Of a DNA stretch of 64,000 nucleotides, positions 1 through 7,528 are shown in pieces. This stretch comes from Natronomonas gomsonensis. GTDB taxonomy: Archaea; Halobacteriota; Halobacteria; Halobacteriales; Haloarculaceae. The stretch lies in the NCBI RefSeq assembly GCF_013391635.1, contig NZ_JACAWU010000001.1, positions 1,178,001 through 1,242,000 on the forward strand, read 5' to 3'. The position numbers and the translations under genes were made by a program. Numbering within the stretch: position 1 is the stretch's first letter; every line of letters starts with the position of its first letter. Below the pieces are notes generated by a model, which saw only the letters and a program-made list of their open reading frames with translations, had not been told where the DNA came from and did not search any database.

Positions 1-739
1 TGGAGACGATACCCCCCCGGTCGTCGCGAACTGGGCGGGCCGAGAGGTCGACGACGCGCTCGGTTTCGTCCGCGGCGCCGGTGACGACCGCGTTGCCGAA
101 GGTGCCGTCCATCGCCGTCTCGACGATTCGGCGCACGTCGGCCCGCGTCTCCGCCGCCGCCGGCCCCCACGGGAGCGCCCAGAACGGCTCGCCGATGGCG
201 TCTTCGACGCCTGTTTCGACCATCTCGCGGGCGGTTTCGTTCATCCGGGTGAGCGTGCCGTCCGGGTCGAGCACCCACGTGGCCGTCCGGCTGTCTTCGA
301 AGATGGCATCGAACTGCCTCGCGCGGTCTCGTCGGGTCCTCGTTTCTCGGGCGGCGTCGACGCTGCGTTCGATGCGGGTGAGCACGTCGTCGACGTCGAC
401 GCGCTGTCCGTCGAGGGCGATGTAGTCGGTGACGCCGGCGGCGATGGCGTCCGCGGCGACGGCTTCGCTCCCCGAAGCCGTGCCCAGTATCACCGGGAGC
501 GTCTCGGTTTCGGCTCGCACCGAGCGGAGCAACTCCACGCCGGTCGACTCCGGCAGGGCGTACTCGCTGAGGAGACACTCGACCGATTCGTTTCGAACGG
601 TTTCGAGCGCCGCCGCGGCCGTGGCGGCCCGCTCGACGACCGCGTCGGTGTGGGTGGTCAACGCGTCGGCGACCGTCTCGACCCAGTCGGCCTCCCCGAC
701 GAGCAGGATTCGAGTCGAACGGAGCGTCGCAGTCGGCAT
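1..739 (-). CDS. Degenerate receiver + PAS signalling protein (3' part outside the window)
   Basis: Begins at ATG 739 and runs off the left edge, so only the first 246 residues are visible. Residues about 10-125 have the fold pattern of a response-regulator receiver (LLSEYALPESTGVELL around residue 57), followed by a linker helix and a PAS domain from about residue 130 (WVLDPDGTLTRMNETAREM). The usual phospho-acceptor Asp is Glu59, the N-terminal acidic pair reads GE instead of DD, and the conserved Lys after DY is missing, so normal phosphotransfer is unlikely. The missing C terminus could hold a histidine kinase or a bacterio-opsin-activator type HTH domain; this cannot be decided here. Confidence 0.8.
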   Translation of the reverse strand, partial: MPTATLRSTRILLVGEADWVETVADALTTHTDAVVERAATAAAALETVRNESVECLLSEYALPESTGVELLRSVRAETETLPVILGTASGSEAVAADAIAAGVTDYIALDGQRVDVDDVLTRIERSVDAARETRTRRDRARQFDAIFEDSRTATWVLDPDGTLTRMNETAREMVETGVEDAIGEPFWALPWGPAAAETRADVRRIVETAMDGTFGNAVVTGAADETERVVDLSARPVRDDRGGIVS

Positions 740-792
740 TGCTCGCCGGTAGACGGCCCGGACGTTTCAACACACCGCCGCAGGCCCGGGTG

Positions 793-1341
793 TCACCGAC
801 CGAAATCGGCCAGCGTCAGTGCCATCGTGATGTCGTAGTTGGTCGTCTCGACGACCGAGAACCCCACGTCGTTGTAGAGGTTGACCGCACGGCGGTTCTC
901 CCGCTCGACGAGGAGCCAGACGTACTCGACGCCGTGTTCCCGCCCGTAACTCAGCGTGGCTTCCAGTAGCCGAGTGCCGATACCCGCGCTGTGGTAGTCC
1001 TGATGGAGGAAGATGGCCAACTCACAGCGTCCGGGCTCTTCCTCGATGAGGACTGCCTGTCCGACGGCGCGGTCGTCGTGCCACGCCAGCACGCAGTAAC
1101 CCGACACCATCACGTCCAGCCACTCCTGCAGTCGCGTCTCGCGAACCGGCGGAATCCCGAGCGAGCGGTGTGCCGAATCGAAGTCGTGGTACATCGCAAG
1201 GAGGGCGTCGTACTCCGAGTCGACCGGGCCGTCGCCGTAGGCCCGGACCTCGATGTCGCGGCCCGTCGCGTCCCGAAACGACAGCGGTGGCGGCTGGGTC
1301 CCCGCCTCGGTCCCCAACTCTGGGAAGTGACCCCCATACAT
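793..1341 (-). CDS. GNAT family N-acetyltransferase
   Basis: A 182-residue protein with a GNAT acetyl-CoA-binding core. Motif A is LHQDYHSAGIGTRLLEATL around residues 112-130, where the AGIG turn would hold the CoA pyrophosphate; motif B follows as ENRRAVNLYNDVGF around 148-161. The acceptor substrate cannot be told from the sequence. The gene is monocistronic and divergent from the SHOCT gene. A TATA-like GTTTACTG lies about 30 bp upstream of the ATG on the minus strand, suggesting a nearly leaderless transcript. The family call is firm, the role open. Confidence 0.85.
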   Translation of the reverse strand: MYGGHFPELGTEAGTQPPPLSFRDATGRDIEVRAYGDGPVDSEYDALLAMYHDFDSAHRSLGIPPVRETRLQEWLDVMVSGYCVLAWHDDRAVGQAVLIEEEPGRCELAIFLHQDYHSAGIGTRLLEATLSYGREHGVEYVWLLVERENRRAVNLYNDVGFSVVETTNYDITMALTLADFGR

Positions 1342-1564
1342 CGATGCCCACCACTACGACGGGGGTTACAGTAAACGTGTGGACCGACCGTACTCCCCGG
1401 GCGGCGGTCGCGGATTCCACGGACAGTGACCGAACCGAGATAGATTGGTTTTGATACGTGGTGCTTTTCCGCACTCTGCTTTCTTATCTAAGACTAACAC
1501 CACGATATCCGATGCTTTCTGAGCAGCAACTGTGTTGAATGCAGGGGACGTATATCTACACGTT

Positions 1565-1933
1565 ATGACAACCAACACCGACGACAGTCGACTCCTCGCG
1601 ATACTGCTCGTCGTGGTCGGCGCACTCGTCGTACTCCCTGCCCTGTTCATGGGGTTCGGAATGATGGGGTACGGCTCGATGATGAGCGGAACGTGGGGCC
1701 ACGGAATGTGGGGCGACGGAACGGTCTCCGGCTGGGTCGTTCTCGCGGGACTCCTCTTCCGACTCCTGTTCCTCGCGGCCATCGTCGCCGGGGGCTACTT
1801 CCTCTACCGGGCGATGACCGGGTCGGACGGCGACGACACGGCGCTCGAGGAACTCCGACTCGCGTACGCACGCGGCGACCTCACCGAGGAGGAGTACGAA
1901 ACGCGACGCGAGAATCTCCAACGGGACTCCTGA
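1565..1933 (+). CDS. SHOCT domain membrane protein
   Basis: A 122-residue protein from ATG 1565; an ATG at 1532 would add 11 residues of poor quality. Two membrane segments (about 10-31 and 55-80) flank a Gly/Met-rich loop (MGFGMMGYGSMMSG), and the C terminus (ALEELRLAYARGDLTEEEYE, about 93-112) is a SHOCT motif, a short helical module thought to mediate oligomerisation. This two-TM plus SHOCT arrangement is common in haloarchaea. The Met-rich loop might bind metal, which is inference only. No operon partner is evident. Confidence 0.8.
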   Translation: MTTNTDDSRLLAILLVVVGALVVLPALFMGFGMMGYGSMMSGTWGHGMWGDGTVSGWVVLAGLLFRLLFLAAIVAGGYFLYRAMTGSDGDDTALEELRLAYARGDLTEEEYETRRENLQRDS

Positions 1934-2030
1934 ACGCCCGTTGTCGGTGATGCTGTTCTGTGGTCGTCGTCTCGGGTACGCGAACGTGGACCGAAATTAA
2001 AATTGCTTGTATTTCACAATACACACAAGA

Positions 2031-2036
2031 CTTTAG
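2031..2036 (+). promoter_or_regulatory. TATA-like box, leaderless start at 2061
   Basis: CTTTAG is centred 27 bp before ATG 2061, the spacing of haloarchaeal leaderless promoters. Transcription would therefore start at the ATG of the 22-codon ORF and not at the aminotransferase GTG 65 bp further on. Confidence 0.5.
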
Positions 2037-2060
2037 CCGCGAGGCGGTCTATTCGAAACC

Positions 2061-2129
2061 ATGACCGATTTAGCGACCGAGCGAATCGACCGCGAGTGTC
2101 GGGTCCACCGAGGAGGCGTCCTCGCGTGA
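2061..2129 (+). CDS. Short leader ORF (22 codons) overlapping the aminotransferase start
   Basis: ATG 2061 opens a 22-residue reading frame that ends in TGA 2127-2129, sharing two bases with the GTG start (2126) of the class V aminotransferase in a GTGA arrangement. It begins MTDLATERIDRE and looks like a genuine haloarchaeal N terminus, but it matches no family I know. Position 27 bp after a TATA-like box and the coupled stop/start suggest a leaderless leader peptide that delivers ribosomes to the downstream gene. A frameshifted N-terminal extension of the aminotransferase is the alternative. Confidence 0.45.
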   Translation: MTDLATERIDRECRVHRGGVLA

Positions 2130-3259
2130 GTTCCCGTCTGGACGGCCGGTTGACCCCGCTGGAACTCCGTGCGGACATCCCCGCACTCGAATCGACCGCC
2201 TACTTCAACACCGGCGCCAGCGGGCCGAGTCCGCGCTACGTCGTCGAGACCGCCGAATCCTACACCGAGCGCCACGAGTACGACGCCCACGCGTCCGGCG
2301 ACCCCTACCCGCTCGCCTTCGGCACTTACGACGAGGTCCGCGAGACGGTCGCCTCGTTTCTGGGCGCTCACCCCGACGAAATCGCGCTCACCGAGAGCAC
2401 GACCGACGGCATCAACCGCTTCGCCGGCGCCCTCGATTGGAACTCCGGCGACGTGGTCGTCCGGACGGATCTGGAACACCCCGCCGGCGTCCTGCCGTGG
2501 GAGCGACTCGAACGCGACGGCGTGGAGGTCCGCGTCGTCGAGAGCGAGGGCGGACGCCTCGACCAGGCGGCGTTCGAGGCGGCCGTCGAGGACGCGAAAC
2601 TGGTGTGTCTCAGCGCCGTCTCCTGGACCCGGGGTACGAAACTGCCGGTCGCGGAGTTGACCGACATCGCCCACCGACACGACGCGCTGGTGTTGGTCGA
2701 CGCCGTACAGGCCCCCGGACAGATGCCCGTCGACGTCCGCGAGTGGGGCGCCGACGCCGTGGCGGCGGCGGGCCACAAGTGGCTGCTCGGCCTCTGGGGC
2801 GCCGGCTTCCTCTACGTCCGCTCGGACCTCGCCGAGCGACTGGAGCCGACCGCTATCGGCTACCGGAGCGTGACCGACTCGGGCGCCACGCCCTTCGAGT
2901 ACGAGGCGGGCGCACGCCGGTTCGAAATCGGGACGACGAACCCCGCCGCTCACGTCGCCTTACAGGAAGCCATCGGCGTCTTCGAGGACATCGGCCTCTC
3001 GACTGTGTCCTCGCGCATCGAACGGCTCACCGACCACCTGAAAGCGAACATCCCCGAGGACCGCCTGCTCGGGCCGCGGTCCTACGAGTCCGGACTCGTC
3101 CCCATCGCCGTCGACGACGCCGGAGAGACGGTCGAACGGCTCGCCGACCGGTCTATCGTCGTCCGGGCGCTGCCGGGCGAGGAGGCGATTCGCGTCTCGG
3201 TCCACGCCTTCAACACCACCGACGAAATCGACCGACTGGTCGAGACGTTGGATTTCTGA
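2126..3259 (+). CDS. Class V aminotransferase (cysteine desulfurase-like), PLP-dependent
   Basis: A 377-residue fold-type I PLP enzyme. AYFNTGASGPSP near the N terminus, LVLVDAVQAPGQMPVD (the Asp that contacts the PLP ring nitrogen) and AAGHKWLLGLWGAGFLYV (the Schiff-base lysine in GHKW) are all visible. The family covers cysteine desulfurases, isopenicillin-N epimerase-like proteins and kynureninases; I see no feature that assigns the substrate. GTG 2126 is chosen because GAGG at 2110-2113 can act as a ribosome binding site, homologues begin just before LTPLELRADIPAL, and it overlaps the stop of the preceding mini-ORF. An in-frame ATG at 2003 would add a low-quality extension. Confidence 0.85.
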   Translation: MSSRLDGRLTPLELRADIPALESTAYFNTGASGPSPRYVVETAESYTERHEYDAHASGDPYPLAFGTYDEVRETVASFLGAHPDEIALTESTTDGINRFAGALDWNSGDVVVRTDLEHPAGVLPWERLERDGVEVRVVESEGGRLDQAAFEAAVEDAKLVCLSAVSWTRGTKLPVAELTDIAHRHDALVLVDAVQAPGQMPVDVREWGADAVAAAGHKWLLGLWGAGFLYVRSDLAERLEPTAIGYRSVTDSGATPFEYEAGARRFEIGTTNPAAHVALQEAIGVFEDIGLSTVSSRIERLTDHLKANIPEDRLLGPRSYESGLVPIAVDDAGETVERLADRSIVVRALPGEEAIRVSVHAFNTTDEIDRLVETLDF

Positions 3260-3319
3260 GCCGTCAGCCACTGTTCGACAGGTAGGGTTCTCGTGATGCC
3301 GAAAAGCCACCGCTCGCGT

Positions 3320-4498
3320 TCAGCAGCGGCGCCACAGTGACATGATTGCCCCGCCTCCCCCGATACTCATTCCCGAGAGCCCGTACTCCAGCCCCTCGTC
3401 GTGGAGTTCGTAGGCCAGCGACGCCGTAATCATCCCGCCCGATGCGCCTATCGGGTGGCCGAAGGCGACGGCGCCACCGCGGGGATTCATCTTCTCCCGC
3501 GGGATGTCCAGTCGTTCCATGACGTACACCTCCTGGGCGGCGAAGGCTTCGTTGACCCAGAACGTTCCGATGTCGTCGACGGCGAGATCGTTCGCGGCGA
3601 GGAGCTCCTCGATGACGTCGGCGACAGCCTCGTTGAACTCGTCGGGACTCCGGTAGACGACGTGGTAATCGAGCAGTTCTGCCATCGGGTCGACGCCGGC
3701 ATCCTCGGCCGCTTCCCGGTTCGCGAGGAGGACGGTGCCAGCGCCGTCGGAGAGCTTCGATGCGTTGGCTGGAGTGACGGTCCCGTCCTCGCGGAACGAC
3801 GGCCGAAGGTCGGTGAGGTCCGCCATCGTCGATTCGGGGCGCGGTCCCTCGTCGTGTTCGAGCGTGCCCTCCGGCGTCTCGACGGGAACGATTTCGTCGT
3901 CGAAGAGCCCGCCATCGATGGCTTCGGCTGCGCGGCGGTGACTCTCGAGGGCGTAGCGGTCCTGGGCCTCCCGTGAGAGGTCGTACACGTCGGCGTGGCG
4001 GTCGACGAGCCGTTCAGCGATTTCGCCCATGTGGACGTCGAGGTTGACGTCCCACAGCGAATCGAGAATCATCGAGTCCTTCAGCGTGACGTCGCCGTGT
4101 CGCGTCCCCGTCCGGTAATCCGGAAGTATCCAGGGGGCGTTCGTCATCGACTCGAACCCGCCGGCGACGGCGACGTCTATCTCGCCGGCCGAAATTCGGT
4201 CCGCGGCGAGCGTGATGGCTCGTAGCCCCGACCCCGAGGCTTCGTTGATCGTCGTCGCCGGGGTGTCGTCCGGCAGCGTCGATTCGACGACGACCTGCCG
4301 GCCCGGTACCTGTCCGATACCGGCCTGGATGGCGTTGCCGAGTGCGACCCACTCGATTTCGGAGGCGGGGAGTTCGGCCCGCTCCAGCAGGCCGTCGACG
4401 GCGTGGCGGCCGAGTTCTCTGGCCTCGACGTCGGTGAGTGAACCGAGCAACGTTCCGTGCGGCGTCCGCGCCGCCTCGAGAAGGACCACGTCGTTCAT
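3320..4498 (-). CDS. Thiolase family protein (acyl-CoA C-acyltransferase) with Ser in place of the nucleophilic Cys
   Basis: A 392-residue thiolase for acyl-CoA condensation or cleavage. The nucleophile loop reads TTINEASGSGLRA (Ser88 at the usual Cys), the histidine motif FGHPIGASGG is intact (about His348), and the second Cys motif near the C terminus reads GMSIGGGG, again with Ser. Haloarchaeal beta-ketothiolases of the BktB type are reported to use Ser instead of Cys, so it is probably active. Those usually sit next to a small OB-fold (DUF35) partner, which is absent here. Start ATG 4498 has a TATA-like GTTTTTGT about 28 bp upstream; an earlier ATG at 4534 would precede that box. Confidence 0.87.
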   Translation of the reverse strand: MNDVVLLEAARTPHGTLLGSLTDVEARELGRHAVDGLLERAELPASEIEWVALGNAIQAGIGQVPGRQVVVESTLPDDTPATTINEASGSGLRAITLAADRISAGEIDVAVAGGFESMTNAPWILPDYRTGTRHGDVTLKDSMILDSLWDVNLDVHMGEIAERLVDRHADVYDLSREAQDRYALESHRRAAEAIDGGLFDDEIVPVETPEGTLEHDEGPRPESTMADLTDLRPSFREDGTVTPANASKLSDGAGTVLLANREAAEDAGVDPMAELLDYHVVYRSPDEFNEAVADVIEELLAANDLAVDDIGTFWVNEAFAAQEVYVMERLDIPREKMNPRGGAVAFGHPIGASGGMITASLAYELHDEGLEYGLSGMSIGGGGAIMSLWRRC

Positions 4499-4566
4499 GT
4501 CTCGAACGTTCGTCGTGATGTGACAAAAACCCACACGGATAAGCGGGGGCGAGGCGAAGTAGACGT

Positions 4567-5199
4567 ATGCCCGTAACCGAACCGTTCGAGGAGCACACCG
4601 ACCGGTACGACGAGTGGTTTCAGGAGTACGAACACGCCTACCGTTCCGAACTGGCGGCCCTCGAGCGACTCGTCGGCGACCCGGGTCGTGGACTCGAAAT
4701 CGGCGTCGGAACCGGCCGCTTTGCGGTGCCGCTCGGAATCGAGGTGGGCGTCGACCCCTCGACGAGGATGCTCGAACGCGCCGCCGAGCGCGGCATCGAG
4801 GTCATCGGGGGTGTCGCGGAGGCGCTCCCGTTCCGCTCGGGAACCTTCGACACCGCACTCGTCGTGACGACGATTTGCTTCGTCGACGATATCGCCGAGA
4901 CGCTGCGGGAGGCACGCCGAGTGCTCGCTCCCGGCGGCCGACTCGTCGTCGGGTACGTCGACAGCGAGAGTCCGCTCGGCGAACGGTACGAAGCGAAAAA
5001 AGCGGACAATCCCTTCTATCGGGACGCGACGTTCGTCTCGACGGCGGAACTCCTCGAAGCGATGGAGTCGGCCGGCTTCGGGTCGTTCGAGTCCGTCCAG
5101 ACGGTGTTCCGAATGCCCGAGGAGATGACGGAACCGGACCGCGTCGAGTCGGGCCGCGGCGAGGGCTCGTTCGTCGGCCTCGCGGCGACGGCTCCGTAG
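4567..5199 (+). CDS. Class I SAM-dependent methyltransferase
   Basis: A 210-residue protein with a Methyltransf_11-type Rossmann fold. Motif I is LEIGVGTGRFAVPL (residues about 43-56), the acidic ribose-binding residue is in GVDPS (Asp63), and the post-I and motif II regions read AEALPFRSGTFDTALVVTTI and RVLAPGGRLVVGYVD. Substrate unknown; the sequence resembles small-molecule or quinone methyltransferases more than nucleic-acid enzymes. It is divergent from the thiolase, with GGATAAG about 27 bp before the ATG as a possible TATA box. It ends a few bases before the transposon remnant. Confidence 0.85.
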   Translation: MPVTEPFEEHTDRYDEWFQEYEHAYRSELAALERLVGDPGRGLEIGVGTGRFAVPLGIEVGVDPSTRMLERAAERGIEVIGGVAEALPFRSGTFDTALVVTTICFVDDIAETLREARRVLAPGGRLVVGYVDSESPLGERYEAKKADNPFYRDATFVSTAELLEAMESAGFGSFESVQTVFRMPEEMTEPDRVESGRGEGSFVGLAATAP

Positions 5200-5221
5200 C
5201 TACCTGACTCAAGGAGAGAGT

Positions 5222-5239
5222 CCCGTCCTTTAGGGCGGG
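5222..5239 (+). repeat. Left-end hairpin of the IS200/IS605-type element
   Basis: CCCGTCC (5222-5228), loop TTTA, GGGCGGG (5233-5239): a 7-bp stem with one T/G wobble. Hairpins of this kind are bound by TnpA in related elements; on the minus strand it could also end transcription of the 45-residue gene, whose stop is 41 bp before it. Confidence 0.65.
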
Positions 5240-5279
5240 CGTGAATCCGACACTCCACTTCACAACCCACGTTCGACGC

Positions 5280-5417
5280 TCACTGTGGGGTATCTTCCCT
5301 GACTTTCTTCTCTCCTTCGAGGAGCAACCCTTTCCACGTCAATCCACGATGTTTCTTCAGTTCCTTCAGCCGTTCGTACTGTTCTTCGTCATCGAACTCG
5401 ATGCGGACTTCGACCAT
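5280..5417 (-). CDS. Small charged protein, antisense gene at the left end of the tnpB element
   Basis: A 45-residue protein starting at ATG 5417 (an in-frame ATG at 5429 would add four residues). It begins MVEVRIEFDDEEQYERLKEL and continues with KHRGLTWKGLLLEGEKKV. A short beta strand followed by two helices is the pattern of ribbon-helix-helix or antitoxin-like proteins. I recall similar short genes opposite tnpB in haloarchaeal elements, but cannot confirm a family. It is divergent from tnpB and could share its TATA box at 5436-5447, so it might act as a local regulator (inference). Confidence 0.65.
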   Translation of the reverse strand: MVEVRIEFDDEEQYERLKELKKHRGLTWKGLLLEGEKKVREDTPQ

Positions 5418-5435
5418 GTAGTAACACATGAAACC

Positions 5436-5447
5436 CACATTTATGTG
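5436..5447. promoter_or_regulatory. Palindromic TATA box between tnpB and the antisense gene
   Basis: CACATTTATGTG is a 5-2-5 inverted repeat. Its centre lies 30 bp before the tnpB ATG (5471) and 24 bp from the antisense ATG (5417), so one symmetric TATA could serve both directions. Confidence 0.5.
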
Positions 5448-5470
5448 TGTTCGGATACAACCAGTAGTCG

Positions 5471-6331
5471 ATGAAGCGAGCCAACACGTTCGAGGTGATT
5501 CCGCAGTCCGACGAGGACGAGGAGTTACTACGACGCCTGTTGGACGCTTCTGCCGCTCTCTGGAACGAAATCAACTACGAGCGCCGCGAGAACTACGCCG
5601 ACCCGGACGCAGACGTCTGGGACATCAGCGAGTACCGCGGACGCTACGGCGGTGTTCTCGGCGCGTCCACGGTTCAGCAGATCGAACGCAAGAACCGCGA
5701 AGCGTGGAAGTCGTTCTTTAGCCTCAAGAAGGGCGAAGCCAACGGCAAACCCGGATTCTGGGGCAACTCCGAAGACGGACGGGAACTCCGCACGTACATC
5801 CGCAACACGTCATACTCTGTTGAGTGGGGCGAATACTCTCGGCTCGAAATCCTCGTCGGCAAAGACCTGAAAGACGAGTACGGGCTTGGATACCGCGAGC
5901 GTCTCCGGCTCGAAGTTCGGGGCGAACCCAACTGGAAGGAGTACGACAAGCACTGGTCGGTGGAGACGAACGCGAAAACGCATAATTTCTGGGCGTTTCG
6001 GGCGTTCGTGACCCGGTTGTCGTGTACCGCAGAGGAGTACGGCATCTCGGTCGAGGTTCGGTCCGAGGCGTGGACGAGTCAAGAGTGTCCGAACTGTGGT
6101 TCGACAGAGGATACGATGCGCCACCGCGATACACTGACGTGTCCGTGTGGATTCGAGGGACACGCAGACCTCACAGCGTCAGAGACGTTCTTGAGACGGC
6201 AGACGACGGTACCACGGTCGATGGCACGGCCTGTATGCCTCAAGTGGGATGACCATACCTGGTCAGAGTCACCACGCTCAGTTCCCAACGAGGAGCATAC
6301 GAACCCGCAAGTTGCCTCCGTGGGTCGGTAA
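5471..6331 (+). pseudogene. tnpB: TnpB (IS200/IS605, IS1341-type), internally deleted
   Basis: A 286-residue open frame; complete haloarchaeal TnpB proteins are about 400 residues. The N-terminal part ([23 protein letters not shown]) and the C-terminal zinc finger (CPNCG then [18 protein letters not shown], residues about 212-245) are normal. The middle jumps from [14 protein letters not shown] to [14 protein letters not shown], which removes the segment that carries the first RuvC Asp and the central catalytic Glu. The reading frame is preserved, so a shortened protein could still be made and could still bind the element end or guide RNA, but nuclease activity is not expected. TATA box at 5436-5447. 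Confidence 0.75.
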
Positions 6332-6344
6332 CCGATACCCCAGC

Positions 6345-6373
6345 GCGAGGAAACCTCGCCGTTCACGGCGAGG
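6345..6373 (+). repeat. Right-end hairpin of the tnpB element (putative omega-RNA 3' region)
   Basis: CCTCGCCG (6354-6361), loop TTCA, CGGCGAGG (6366-6373) is a perfect 8-bp stem; an alternative stem pairs GCGAGG (6345-6350) with CCTCGC (6354-6359). In TnpB systems the transcript over this region forms the guide RNA, whose guide would start just past the right end; that role is inference here. Confidence 0.65.
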
Positions 6374-6457
6374 AGGATGTCATGTCAGTGACTCACGGCC
6401 GGTAAAATAGCGGAAAAAACCGAAAACAGCGACGGGTGTCGAAACGTCCGAACAGCC

Positions 6458-7528
6458 TCAGTCGGCGGCTTGCGTCTGCTGACGGTGCGTCGCCCGAAGC
6501 GACTGGAGGCTAGTGTAGACGACCGCGGCGGCGACGACGACGGCCGCGCCGAGGACCAACACCAGGCCGATGGTTTCGAGGATTTCGATACCGAGGTAGG
6601 AGCCGACCTCGCCGACACCGACGGCGACGGCACCGGCCAGCAACATTCCGCCGAAGTAAATCTTGATGCCGTCGGCGTCGACGACGCTGGTGGCCGCCGA
6701 CCCGATACGGGCACCGAGGGCGCTACCGAACAGCAGCGGGACGACGATACCGAGGTCGACGCCGCCGCCCTGTCCGTAGAGGTAGCTGCCGATGGCACCA
6801 GAGAAGACGATTTCGAAGAGGTCGGTCCCGACGGCGACCGGCACCGGCGCACCGATGGCGTAAATCATCGCGGGCATCCGGATGAAGCCACCGCCGACGC
6901 CGAGGAAGCCCGACAGCAGGCCGGTCGCGAAGGCGACGGCCATGATGACCCACAGGGAGACGGTGACGTCGCCGCGGAGGGACACCATCGGCGGAATCCG
7001 AACGGTCTCCTGAATCGTCTTCGCGATGTCGGGTATCTCGTACTCGCTGAGGTCCTTGTCGGCGGCGTCGTGGTGGCCGCCGCCCCCGCCGTCACCCTTC
7101 AGGGCGTCGCGGGTGACCATCAGTCCGACTGCACCCAACAGCAGGACGTAGACGACGCTGATGATGCCGCCGGCGAGTCCCATCTCTTCGAGGTAGAACA
7201 CGCTCGCACGGCCGACCTCGATGCCGAGTGTCGTCCCGGCAATCATGATGCCACCGAGTTTGTAGTCGACCTGACCGAGGTCGTGGTGTTTCAGCGTCGC
7301 GATGACTGCCGTCCCGAAGACGAACGCCATCCCGCTCCCGACGGCGACGCGGGCCGGGTAGCCCATCATCAACAGCGCCGGCGTGACGAGGAACGACCCG
7401 CCCATGCCGAAGAAGCCGAACAGGATACCGACGACTAACCCGAAGCCGACGAACAGCGCCAGCAGTTCGGGCGAACCGCCAACCGTCCCGGCGAGGGTGT
7501 CGAACACCGTCTCAAGCACCGTTCTCAC
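6458..7528 (-). CDS. Sulfite exporter TauE/SafE family membrane protein
   Basis: A 356-residue polytopic protein with about nine membrane segments in two homologous halves, each with the TauE/SafE glycine signature (GILFGFFGMGGSFLVTPALL near residue 35; GLLSGFLGVGGGFIRMPAM near 205). A His/Gly-rich cytoplasmic loop (GDGGGGGHHDAADKDLSEYE) separates the halves. The family exports sulfite, sulfoacetate or other small organic anions; the substrate is not visible. It starts at GTG 7528 inside the end of the upstream 53-residue gene (17-nt overlap), so the two are translationally coupled. A run of polar residues ends the protein. Confidence 0.88.
   Translation of the reverse strand: MRTVLETVFDTLAGTVGGSPELLALFVGFGLVVGILFGFFGMGGSFLVTPALLMMGYPARVAVGSGMAFVFGTAVIATLKHHDLGQVDYKLGGIMIAGTTLGIEVGRASVFYLEEMGLAGGIISVVYVLLLGAVGLMVTRDALKGDGGGGGHHDAADKDLSEYEIPDIAKTIQETVRIPPMVSLRGDVTVSLWVIMAVAFATGLLSGFLGVGGGFIRMPAMIYAIGAPVPVAVGTDLFEIVFSGAIGSYLYGQGGGVDLGIVVPLLFGSALGARIGSAATSVVDADGIKIYFGGMLLAGAVAVGVGEVGSYLGIEILETIGLVLVLGAAVVVAAAVVYTSLQSLRATHRQQTQAAD

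Larger units (their letters stand above)
5205..6395 (+). mobile_element. Decayed IS200/IS605-type (TnpB-only, IS1341-like) element
   Basis: The unit contains a left hairpin (5222-5239), an antisense 45-residue gene, tnpB, and a right hairpin (6345-6373) just after tnpB, the layout of haloarchaeal TnpB-only elements. There is no tnpA. The heptamer TGACTCA occurs at both edges (5205-5211 and 6389-6395), although this family normally makes no target duplication. The tnpB gene is internally deleted, so the element is probably immobile. The exact ends are not certain. Confidence 0.7.

Noticed and set aside
5205..6395. A complete, active IS605 with tnpA
   Set aside because: No tnpA-like frame exists, and tnpB lacks its catalytic centre.
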